Shown here one piece after another: positions 14,279 to 25,200 of a DNA stretch of 64,000 bases; position 1 is the first letter of the stretch; each line of letters starts with the position of its first letter. Under the pieces are notes generated by a model. The model made no database searches. It saw nothing but the letters and a program-made list of their open reading frames with translations, and had not been told where the DNA came from. The translations under genes were made by a program, and so were the position numbers. The DNA lies in contig NC_031774.1 of NCBI RefSeq assembly GCF_001522545.3, forward strand, positions 50,187,363 through 50,251,362, written 5' to 3'. The stretch is from Parus major (lineage: Eukaryota; Chordata; Aves; Passeriformes; Paridae).

Positions 14279-15145
14279 GGATCAAATCCCTGCTTTTTAT
14301 TTAATGTAAAGAAATGCAAGTGTGAAGTGGGTGTAAACAGGTATATGCACTTACTTGGGTGTGGAAACACACTCAGCCACACTTAGCTAAAAGCAGATAG
14401 TTTGTATTTCACAGAACAGATGTGTGGGGGATCGAGACATCCAAGGGAAAGTGCTTTCTGAGCTTAACAACACTCCTACTGCAGAGCACAAGGTCAGCAT
14501 TGCAGTGTCCCTGTCTCTGTTGGGACAGCACCTGGCAAACTGATACTGGAGCAAAACAATTCATATCCTCACTAAAACCAAATTCAGGAAAATATCTTTG
14601 CAATATCAACCATATTTTTAGATGGTGTGTTTTGATTTCAACTCTCTTCAAAGCTTCTTTGGAACATGCACTGCCTGGGCTCCAGCATTAACTGAACGCC
14701 CATGCAGTGGTGGGGAGGTGCCAGCTTCTTAGGATGACCCATGCTCTCAATTTTAATGAGATTCTGATAGTATTTGGTGTTTTTCTTAAAGCTCCATTAC
14801 TGCCTAGAGGCACAAGATTATGAGCTAATCTTCACTTTTATTGAAAAGTTTCAGTCCAGGATGTTCAAGGAAATAGGCTTGATGCACATTCTGAAAAACA
14901 ATCAAGAAAAGGAGAGAACAGCAGTGCTGGGGGGCTTGTTTACCTGCTCCTAATAATTGTGGGGTTAATTTACTTTCTTTTATTTTTTTAAATCTAATCT
15001 CATGGCCCTGAATTCTATAGATTACTTTTTTTGACTTCTGGCACTGATTGACATCTTCTCCCATCATCTTCCCTGGGCATGTTTAAAAAACTACCTATAC
15101 TGGAATTACAGAATTACACCCTTAGAAATTCAATTCAATGACGTC

Positions 15146-15173
15146 TTTTTTTTTTTTTTTTTTTTTTTTTTTT
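15146..15173. repeat. Poly-T run of 28
   Basis: Uninterrupted T run preceded by gacgtc. No adjacent retroposon or processed-pseudogene sequence is recognised. Confidence 0.9.
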
Positions 15174-17782
15174 GGATAATAAGAAAGTAAAATTACTCTT
15201 CCTATACTTTTCTATGCACATAACATTTTTCTCACAGCCAGAGGCAGCTCCCCTAACAAAAGCAATTGGTCATCAGCTAAATTGGATGCCTACTTATCAT
15301 GAAACTGCCCGTGGAAACAAGGCTGCTTCTCTAAATGCATCAGAGCCCCTGCAGCAGCCCTGCCAAGGAGGGAGGTGCTGGCAGTCCCCCCACCCAGAAC
15401 TGCCTGGCAGGTGGCTGCCTTACCCACCTCGATTTCATCAACACACGATTGAGTTGTCGCTGAATTAGTTCTCTTTTGCTCAGAGCTCAGCACAGTAAAC
15501 AGAATCCCCCTGGGATGCTCGAGTTCCATGTTTTTCTGTCCTGCAGGGAGGCTTCCTGCACACGTCGTGCCAGAATTTCTCTGTTTCTCGGAGAGCCAGC
15601 GCTGCACAGGTCTGAGCACATGCTCTGGGGCACTGGGGTCTGACCCAGCTGGGGTGCAGCTCTCACCTTCCCTTGGGCTGCCATCCTCAAGGGTGCTCCT
15701 GGCGCTTCCTCGGGAAGTGGGGAAACAAGGTTCAGCCACTTCCCCTGCCCAGGCAGAACTGCAGCTTTCCTTGCTCACTTTCCCCCACCCCAAAAAAGCT
15801 TATGCTATTCTAGATCAGTGTGTGTGTTTTGTTTCTCCTGTTAGAGGAAGATCATTTCCTGTTCTTACACTGTTCTTATCTTTTATGTTAATCAGTCACC
15901 AGATAAAATACAGGGAGTCCCATACCACAACATGTGGGCTCCCATCCCTGTTGCTTGCCCTCACTGTGGGGATGCATTCCCACCACTCCAGGCTGTATTT
16001 TGGGGGAGATACTGACCCAAATAGCCCTGGAGCCACCTCACTGTGTGAGGTTTCCCGTTTGCACAATCACCTATGTGTGTTTTTAAATCTTTTTTTAAAC
16101 TGGCTGTGCTGTTTCTTATGTGAGAGGCAACCCAAGCTGTGCTGCTGAACTGAAGCACTGTTGCTGAGATAAATGCAGCTAAGCCATGTCCTTTACATAT
16201 TTATTGTGACCCCTGCTGTCAGAGTGGAGTTGTTTGCTGCAGGAGCTGCTTTAGCACTCCTGCATTCAGGAGGAAAAAAAGTTGTTTTTCTCCACCAGCT
16301 CAACCAATACAACCAATGAAAAATTACCAAATGCTGTGCCAGTTCCATCATGAATAAACAGTCAGGTTCAAACAAGTACCATTGTATTTTATACAAAATA
16401 GCGGAATTAGCAGCTTCAGCATTTGAGTCAAAGGCACTGGTTTCATGTTGGTGTGCTCAGTAGCATTTCTAGTGAATTGAAGATGGCTCCTTTCTAATCA
16501 TCTTCCAGCACTGGATCTTTGCACAGCCTTTTTGTTTGGTAACTCCCCCTCTGGATCTCATTTCTTCCATCCTGCTCAGTGCACACACACAGCTGTGTGG
16601 TTCTGCATGCAGGGACCCCTGCAATTCCATCTGTTGATTTTTCCTAAAATAAAAACAGGTAGGAAAGGACTGTGCACAGCATATGCACCTGTACATAAGT
16701 TCTTGCAGGAGGTCTGAACTAATGCAAGGGTAGGGCACTCCCATGTTAAATACAAGGCTTGTTTTTCCAGCTCTGTCACTGTCCTTAAATCTTATCTGCA
16801 TCAGAAAGTTTCAGCAGTGAATTTTAAATCAGTTTTTAGTTCAAATGAACAGACTTCATACAGACCCCCTGTGTTCACACCCTTATTTCACTTCAAGCAG
16901 GGCCTGTTTCATGTTAGATTAAAGTAATCTAGAGGTAAAGGGTAAAAGATAAAAGCAAAGTAGTTGCAATCTTGGGAATGGTGCTTTTAATAGCTTCTAA
17001 GATGGGAACTTCTAGAATTCAGCTGAGAATTGGTACCTGATAGACCCTGCTCCCTGTCCAGCGTGGTGTAAGGTAAACTCAGGTTATGTAAAGCATTGCT
17101 GGGCATGTTTTAAAGAGGATGTGTTTTGCTGTGCTCTGCCACAGACTTACAGCAGTGTTGGTCACCAAGGAACAAGGAAGGGAGGTAGAGAAGCTTTTCT
17201 GGCACACAGTTGGAAATGCTCCTTTACCTGCACTCTACTAGCCTCAGGCCAAACCAAATTTGGTCTGCATCAGAATAAGAATGCCTCAGGTGACCTCTTA
17301 CATAGTTTTGACTATGTCAGTAGCAAAACTCACCTGTAGGTAAATTGATGCAACCAAATTTTATTTGCGCAGACGTGGCCTGGGTGTAATCAAGTCACTT
17401 CTGCCTCATAGCATTGGTGAGGCTTAATTAAGGCTGATAAAGTCCTTCACAGTTCTCAGAGAAGTTTGGAACATGTGTAAATGAAGTTATAGAAGGCGTT
17501 TAATGTACTCTGTTAAAATGCTGCTGAAGCACCCAGTCTGTGAGTAACACTCTGAAGCTCTTTCTATTTCATGTTAATGTTTAATAGGAGTGAGGTGAAC
17601 TGCCTGAAAGCAGGCTTTGTGACACCATTCTCCCTTGGTGGGGTGTGCTTCCTCTCTCTACCAGGCTGTACATCAAAACAGCCAAGGCAGGAGCAGGACA
17701 ACTGGAGTGCCAAGGCCTGTGACAGGAGAGGCCTGGCAGTGTGACAGCACGTGGCTCTGCCCAGCTGCAGCGAGGGAGAGCA

Positions 17783-18399
17783 GTGATCCCTCTGCTCAGT
17801 CCCTGGTGATCCCTCTGCTCAGTCCCTGGTGATCCCTCTGCTCAGTCCCTGGAGCTGAGATCCCTCTGCTCAGTCCCTNNNNNNNNNNNNNNNNNNNNNN
17901 NNNNNNNNNNNNNNNNNNNNNNNNNNNNNNNNNNNNNNNNNNNNNNNNNNNNNNNNNNNNNNNNNNNNNNNNNNNNNNNNNNNNNNNNNNNNNNNNNNNN
18001 NNNNNNNNNNNNNNNNNNNNNNNNNNNNNNNNNNNNNNNNNNNNNNNNNNNNNNNNNNNNNNNNNNNNNNNNNNNNNNNNNNNNNNNNNNNNNNNNNNNN
18101 NNNNNNNNNNNNNNNNNNNNNNNNNNNNNNNNNNNNNNNNNNNNNNNNNNNNNNNNNNNNNNNNNNNNNNNNNNNNNNNNNNNNNNNNNNNNNNNNNNNN
18201 NNNNNNNNNNNNNNNNNNNNNNNNNNNNNNNNNNNNNNNNNNNNNNNNNNNNNNNNNNNNNNNNNNNNNNNNNNNNNNNNNNNNNNNNNNNNNNNNNNNN
18301 NNNNNNNNNNNNNNNNNNNNNNNNNNNNNNNNNNNNNNNNNNNNNNNNNNNNNNNNNNNNNNNNNNNNNNTGGAGCTGAGATCCCTCTGCTCAGTCCTT
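17783..18399 (+). repeat. 23/28-bp minisatellite broken by assembly gap
   Basis: Three exact copies of a 23-bp unit (gtgatccctctgctcagtcc + ctg) start at 17783, 17806 and 17829. They are followed by a 28-bp variant starting gagctgagatccctctgctc at 17852. The variant reappears immediately after the N run (18373). The array therefore continues through the gap and its true length is unknown. Confidence 0.93.
17879..18370. other. Assembly gap (492 N)
   Basis: A run of 492 unknown bases with the same tandem repeat on both sides. Confidence 0.99.
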
Positions 18400-18721
18400 C
18401 AGCTCGCCATGGAAAGTTAGGTGTACCTGAGCTGCTGTGTCATCCAACGCTGGTTGTACTCCTTGGGCCTGAGGAATAGCGTAGGCACCCTGCTTTATCT
18501 ACGGGCTTTATCTAGGCTAATTAGATCAGTGCTTTGTCCAGGTTAATTGTCTCTAGTAATGAGTTTAAGGGAGTGTCACTGTCACAGCTAGTCACCAGCA
18601 CTGCTGTCCCCATTCTGGCCCCCTCTCCTACAGGTGCTTTATGGTGGTGTGTGGCAGTGCCAGGACATCCCCAGCACTGTAGGCTGAGGTCTCAGGGCAG
18701 CTGTGAAAGTGCTGACAGAGC

Positions 18722-18738
18722 TGCAGCAGCAGCAGCAG
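18722..18738. repeat. Short (CAG)n run
   Basis: gcagcagcagcagcagc, about five CAG units in GC-rich intron DNA. Confidence 0.7.
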
Positions 18739-19352
18739 CGTGATTGCCCAACAGTGGCAAGAGAGCCAAAATTCTGGGCAGGCTGCGAATGGGGAAGTGG
18801 TGGTGGATGGGGACACAGGGCGCTGTGGCTGAAGTGGGGACAGTGCCCTGTGGTTGTCACAGCTCACTGTGGGGTGAGCTGCTGGCAGGGGGACAGCAGC
18901 ACCACCAGGAGCAAAGAGCCCCACCAAGAGCACGGGGGAAAGAGGAGAGGTTATGGTGAACCCAGCCAAATTCCCTGACACAGCTGAGTCCCAGCATGGG
19001 TTTGCCCGCTGGCCCAGGCTGTACCTGAACAGGGACCTGATGGGATTAGCATCAGTCAGAAGTGCTTTCAACAGCTGATATGTTGGGGTTTTATGACAGA
19101 AAATGCCAATTTATTTGAAAGATACTGCTGTTGGAGAGAAAAGCTTTTCAGAAACTTGCAATCTGGAAAGATTTCTTCTGTTCTTGTCAGGATAAGCAAG
19201 AGTTTCTGTCACATTGCCAGAATATAAGCAATGACAGGTCAGACCTGATGGCTGAAGCAGTCTCCTACAATCCAAGTGTGTGCTGGAATCATCAAACAAT
19301 GAGGGAGAACTGTCTGTCTCTCTGACACCTTTTCCTCCCATAATCTGCTGGG

Positions 19353-19385
19353 GGTTTGTGTGTGTGTGTTTGTGGTTTTGGGGTT
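19353..19385. repeat. GT-rich simple repeat
   Basis: A short gtgtgtgtgtgt stretch continuing into T/G-rich sequence. It is a low-complexity tract within the EVL intron. Confidence 0.65.
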
Positions 19386-22204
19386 TCGTATTTTTGTTTT
19401 TCATTAAATCATCATGTTTTCTCATATGCAAAACAAAAATTTTCAATATAATGAATTTAAAACCCATATATATTTCCAATTCAGCTGTGACTCTGGCCCC
19501 TTTCCTTAGCCCACCACTTTCACCACGCTGGTCCAGAAGCACCATGGAGGCTGTACGAGTTGCAGAAACCCCAAACAGGGGCTGCTTCCATTCTGTATAA
19601 TGAATGAAAGCGTGTTAGATTGGACCCGCTGTATTGAAGAAGCACAAAATACTCGTTGCTCAGAGAAATAAACACTTTTGGTGTTTTTCTAAGCGTATGC
19701 AGTCAGTGTTTCATGCAGTTGTAGCCAAAAGAGAGAAAAGAAACATTGCTTGGAGCTTCTCCAGCAGGAGAGAAAGGATGGCATTGTTCCTGTCTGTGCC
19801 TTCCTGGTGCGAGTGGAAGCCGGGGCATGGGTTTTCCTTCAGGGAGAGCTTTGTTGATGTTTTTTGGCTGGCCAGACGTTTTTTTGCGGTTCCAGACGTG
19901 GAGATCTCAGCAGCGGCACATGGGAACCTCCGCAGCCGGCACAAAGCAGCGCCCTGTGCCAGGCGCTCCCCGTGTCTGTAGGGACAGCTGGGGAAGGGCA
20001 GTGGTGCTGCGCTGCTTGAGTAGGAGGAGAAAAAACAAACACGGAAAACATCTGTGTGCTCCCAAAACCTGCCTTCAGCTGAATCACAAGATGCGTATGT
20101 AAAAGCGTGGTTGATTATTGCAAAGCAACTAAGCGAGGAAACACAGACATTCGCGGAGTATCTCCTGCGTTAATTAGTTGGTGAAAATGTGGCTCACAGC
20201 AGCTGAGAAGCTGCGAACGGCTCAGGAGCAGAACTGTTTCTCCTGGTCATTGTGCTGAGAAGTTCTCTGTGTGTTCTCTTCTCTGAGGCTGTTCCCAGAG
20301 GCTGGCAGGGTCAGAGGCAGCACACAGGGCAACTAGAGAAGCATCTTCAAATCAGGATGGCATCACCAAGAGCACTCACTGCTCATGTCTGCTTCTGTCT
20401 GAGAAATACCCAAAAATGTGGAGGGGAATTAAGCCTAGAAATCCAGTTGAATTGAAACCCCGTCAGCCTCACAGCTGTCTGCTGTACGTGCGCAGCAGAG
20501 CATACATGTACAGAATGAAGCATGAAATTAATCCCTGCCTTCCGTGTGTGTCCCTGAGCTGTGGCTGAGCGGGCCAAAAGCTGTCCCTGGCTTCCTCACG
20601 TGTAGTTTCTGAGAAGATCCCTGCTACACCTTAAACTCCTTTCACGTGAGCCGCCTGCTGTGTAGTTCCCAAATACCTGCTAAGTTTTTCGCCTAGGTTT
20701 GCTGCCCAAAACAATCAGCCGCTCCCCCGCGTTCATTGTTTCGTGTGATCTTTACAAAATGTGGCATTTCTGTCTAAGTAGTTTGCCAAAGACCTATGAT
20801 AAACAGCTAAGTTGTCAGTCATGAGTCATTAAAGAAGTGAACTGTCTTCACTTCATGACCAATCTTAGGATATTTTTAAATGTCAGAGCTTTTGGCTTAG
20901 TGGTTGTCACTTGCTTCATTTTTGGGAGACCCAAAATTAGAATATACAGGCCTGGTTTTCAGAAAGTTCTTTGTAGCCTTACTTCAAATGTTAGTCCTTA
21001 AACACATCTCAAAAATATGCACGATTTCCTCAGGATCAGTCGATGCTCTGGAATTTCTGACTACGATGCATTTCTGCCATCTTTCCTGTTTTCATACTTT
21101 CTTAATTGGTTTTCAGATAACATTCAGTCTGGCAGTAATACATAAAGAATATAGAGATAAATATGCTTAACAATTTGAGAGTGACATATTTAGGTTGTGT
21201 TTAATTCTGATCTGCTCTTGTTGGATAATTTTTAAAAGGGTGAAGTTTTAAATTAAAAATGAAAAAATAAGGCAGACATAATAATTTCCTGCACATAACT
21301 GATCTTCTTCCCAGTTTATCAGGGAAACTGCTGTTGGATTTAATAGCAGTTTTATCTGTTTAGTTCCAGTTGAACCCCGCCTCCTCAAATGAATGGAACA
21401 ATTCTTGTAATAAAGGCAAGACCACTTATGTTACCAATAGTTATTTTTATTTTCAGAATAACTGTTTCTTTCTGAAAATGGCATGTAGTGTCAATGTCTT
21501 TGATTAAATATCTGAGAGCAGAGATTAAATGATCAGTCAAGAGAGGAGGTATGACTTAAATGGTCACATGCATAGTCAGCTTTTGTTGGTGGATGCCAGT
21601 GGAAGCTCAGTTTGATGTGGATCCCCCCAGAAGCAGAAGACCACAGAATTGTAAAAAGAAAAGACACCTTTTGAAAGTGAAAGTCTAGTTTAATTTTGTA
21701 TCTCTTTGCACCTTTGATCAGGCAGCTTTCGATGCCAGCTCAGCATCAGAGCAGCACAAGTTAGCACCATGTGTGCTCCCAGGATCAGCAAGGCAGTTGA
21801 ATTTCTGTGCAAGCACAGAATAATACTAGAAGGATGGAGCTGAACCATGCCAAAGCTAAAAATGCATCTCAGTGCAATGGGCTGTCCTACAGGAAAACTT
21901 TTGCAATACTGAAAGTCTTCACCTCACCAAAGGATTAGTATGTAATCTACAGCAACTGTGGTGCCAAGTTTCTGGACAAATCTGCTCCCACATTTAGCCC
22001 CTGGATTCTCCCAGTGGGACTAAAAATGTTCAGGAGGCAAAGATATGTCTAATAGGGAAAAAAGAGCTAAAAATAATAATAAAGCAGAGAAGACAATAAT
22101 GCTTGAAGTTTATCTGTCATAGTAAGGTGGAGAAGCGATCTGAGTGGAACTGTTTTTTTGAAGTCAGACACATTTGTTTTCTTTTCCTCTCTTTTTTTCT
22201 GTAG

Positions 22205-22268
22205 GTCCAGCTGCCCAGCGCCAGATCCAGAATGGTCCATCTCCAGATGAGATGGAAGCACAGAGAAG
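22205..22268 (+). CDS. EVL: EVL exon: post-EVH1 linker
   Basis: The acceptor is tttctgtag at 22196-22204 and the donor is GTGAGT at 22269. The exon enters in phase 1, with the G of the first Gly codon coming from the upstream EVH1 exon, and leaves in phase 2. It reads (G)[20 protein letters not shown]. Human EVL has [21 protein letters not shown] at the same place, directly after the EVH1 domain. This is the first EVL exon in the window. Confidence 0.96.
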
Positions 22269-25200
22269 GTGAGTTAATCAGCTGTGGCAGAGTTCTAGTT
22301 TGTAACTTGGATGAACATGCACTCCTTGTTCACCAGTAAGCACTGCTCTTTTTACTTGTACATATTTTAAGCTGGTTCTGAATGTTTTCTAATTATTGCA
22401 AATGATTCTGTAATGACTATTAAAGGGTGAAGTGAGCCAAAGTTCACACTCTAGGTAAACTCTGCTTGGTAGATACTTAGGAGTCTTCCTGCCTCCAAAA
22501 ACTGTAAGGAAAGTGTAGGGAAACTAATTTCCTGAACCTTTACTAATAACTGTGATAACCTGATAACCTGAGATTTAGTGGGGATTTACCCATGACTGTC
22601 TTATGGGTCAGCAGTGATGATATTTCACCTGAGATTTACTTTGGGATAGCAGAGTTATCATAAAGGCCAGAGAGCCCCTGCTCTTGCCAAGGCAGGCAAT
22701 GTTGCCTCTCCCACTGCCTTCCTGAAAAACCTGATCCAGCTCTTCCTTTAACCACTGGCAGTCACTGATTCTGCAGACCATATGTAGGTCAGGCCTCCAG
22801 TTTGGGTGTCTATTCTGTACATTTAAAATGTGAGCAGCTTAGCTATGTTAGAATAAAAATATTTTATTTATCCATTTTTTAGAGACAATAAAAGCCCTTT
22901 GGGTAGGTAATATTTGACTGCTACAGGGCACATGGCCCTAGGAAAGCTTCTTTTGCTCCACTGGAGTGGAATAAGATATGCCAATAGATGCAGTTAGATA
23001 TTGCTGCATCTGCACTAGAGGACTTTCAGCTTTAATTATATTGATGCATTCCTTAAGCATTGAGCAGACCTAATTTTAAGCCTAGGGGTTTTTTTTTATA
23101 GCATCTTACAAGCAGGAAGGAAATTAACTTATGGTATCTACCCTGCAAATTTGTTTGTTTAAAAGGCTTTTTAGAGGTCTTTACACAAATGTTTAAAGAA
23201 TATCTTTTTAAGTCAGAGTGTAATTTGTCCCCTCTTGTACTTTACTCTCTCCATACTCCCTTAAGTAGCCTTGTGCCAATCCCAGGCTTTATTTAGTTTG
23301 ACTGGAATAAATTTGACTTCCTAAGAGTTTAAGAACTTCTCCTTTTAGCATGTGTGGGAGGGTGCATTTGGCACATATAAACTATTTCTGACCAAGGGCA
23401 GAAAGGGCTGGTATGAACCCTGGTGACTTCAAGTGGCAGTGGTTAGCCCCTGTTTTGGATTTTTGCCCCTCAATCTGTTCTGCAGCAGCTCTAATGATTT
23501 GGGGGTGTTTTGCCCATATTTCTTTACTGTCATGTCAGACTGGAATTTTCCAGGTTGGTTATCTAGAGCAACCTAGAAATAGATTAAACCCCAGGTTTAA
23601 TCAGGAAAATGTATGTATCAAGTTGTTCTGCATCATCAAATCTTGCTAATAAATGCCAAGCTAACGTAGGGGACAATATGTTCAGGAAATTCTTAGTACA
23701 TGAGTTAACAATTGAAAATTTAGTAGTGCAATTGATGTTGTTGCATCCATAACAATCAAGAAAGAGCTAGGGTACCTATTGAAGTAAAGATTTCTATTTA
23801 TTTGGTTTAAAGTATCACAGTTTACATGAAACCAGTTGAACCAACCAAGACTTTCTCAAAAGTTATTCACCTTTGCTCATATGATAATTTTCTCAGAAAC
23901 CTGTAATTTTCTACAAATTGCATGGATTTCATATCCTGAACACAAAACCACTTTAGAATTGATCCTGCCACAGCAAAGGATCACAACAAAGCAATGTATT
24001 TTCCTTTCCCATATATTGAACTAGATATGAAGTATGGAAAATTTATTTTGGATATTTTTTCTTTTCCACATAATGTATTTTTTTTTTATGGACTAGTTTT
24101 TATTTTAAAAGCTTCTGTTGGTATATAAATAAGATAGAATTGCTCAGCATTGCAGACTCTGGTAAGTACAAGTAAAAATGTAACAGGGAGGTGTCTTAAA
24201 ATACTGTGCAAGGAGTCAAAATAGAAGTGTTGATTAGAGTTGAGCTTGTTTTACTGTACAGACCATGAAGTAAAGCTATTGAGAAAAGAGAAAAGTGCAC
24301 AATGAAGACTGGTCTAAGGATAAATGAAACTAATTAGGGCAAATTTGACCTAGGAGCTGTGGAAGAAAACAGTAATAAACTTTATTACCAAGTGCTTCAG
24401 CAGGGTAAATTCAGAGCTGTGTTTTAATATTGTTGAAATCTTTAGTCCATATCCGTGCGCCTGCCAAGGAGCCTGGCAAGCAGTCTGGCTTTTGGCTATC
24501 GGGTTTTCTTAGGAGGAGCCAAGCGAGGGTGGGTTTGTGGCAGGGGTCAGGGACATCCCTTCCTGCAGGAGCAGTCCAGCATGCAAGAGCAGACTCTGCT
24601 GATGGGCCCTTGGAACTGCACATCCCTGCAGAGCTGTCCCAAGCCTCTCCCTGCCGGCCAGCAGGGCAGCACGGAGCTGGCAGCTCCTGGGGGGAAGGTG
24701 CCGGAGGAGCAGCAGTGCACAGCTCAGATCAGCGTTTGCAGAGGGAGCACAGCACTGCTGGGGGTGCTGGTGCCACAGGGACAGCTGTGCTGGGGCTGTC
24801 AGCTGCACTGGCCAGGGCCAGAAGGGGCTTGGATGTGCACCTGAGCAACAGAGGCTTTGTACAGTCAGCACTGAAACACAGATGAAGCTTTGCTGTATTT
24901 TCATTCTAATATGCTAATATTCTAATATTCTACAAGTGCTTTGGGCTCCTGATCCATAAAATATTCTAGACTGTGTCATTTTGAATATTTCCTTCCCTGG
25001 AGATATTCAGAAACTCTCTGGACAGAATCCTGGGGATTGTGTCCTCCAGCTTGAGCAGGGGTGTTCGACTGGATGGCCTCCAGTGCTCCCTTCCAGCCTT
25101 ACCCAATGCGTGATTCTGTGGAGTTACGTGAGACGCCACTTCCTCTTTCCTTGCAATGCTCTTATGCTCCAGGTTAACAGCATGCATGTTTGCTGTGCTC

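Larger units (their letters stand above)
1..22204 (+). other. EVL: EVL intron (partial), no coding exon recognised
   Basis: This is the intron upstream of the first visible EVL exon. I looked for the conserved EVH1 motifs (for example HQWRDARQVYGLNF and RINIYHNT) in both strands by eye and found none. Apart from two CR1 copies, a CpG-rich patch near 12.7 kb, a poly-T run, a minisatellite and an assembly gap, it is unremarkable AT-rich intron DNA. The open frames listed by translation in GC-richer parts (for example 15.3-16.1 kb and 18.6-19.0 kb) overlap on both strands and have no splice structure. Confidence 0.75.

Noticed and set aside
15290..16148. Long overlapping open frames on both strands (167 and 206 codons)
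   Set aside because: They lie in GC-rich intron DNA, overlap each other in opposite directions, show no domain or splice structure and do not resemble any family I know.
1..22204. EVH1-domain exons of EVL
   Set aside because: I searched by eye for conserved EVH1 motifs and found none, so they are taken to lie left of the window.
24430..24904. Three overlapping open frames of 129-151 codons in EVL intron
   Set aside because: They are open in several frames at once, which is typical of GC-rich sequence with few stops; no fitting splice phases or recognisable protein.
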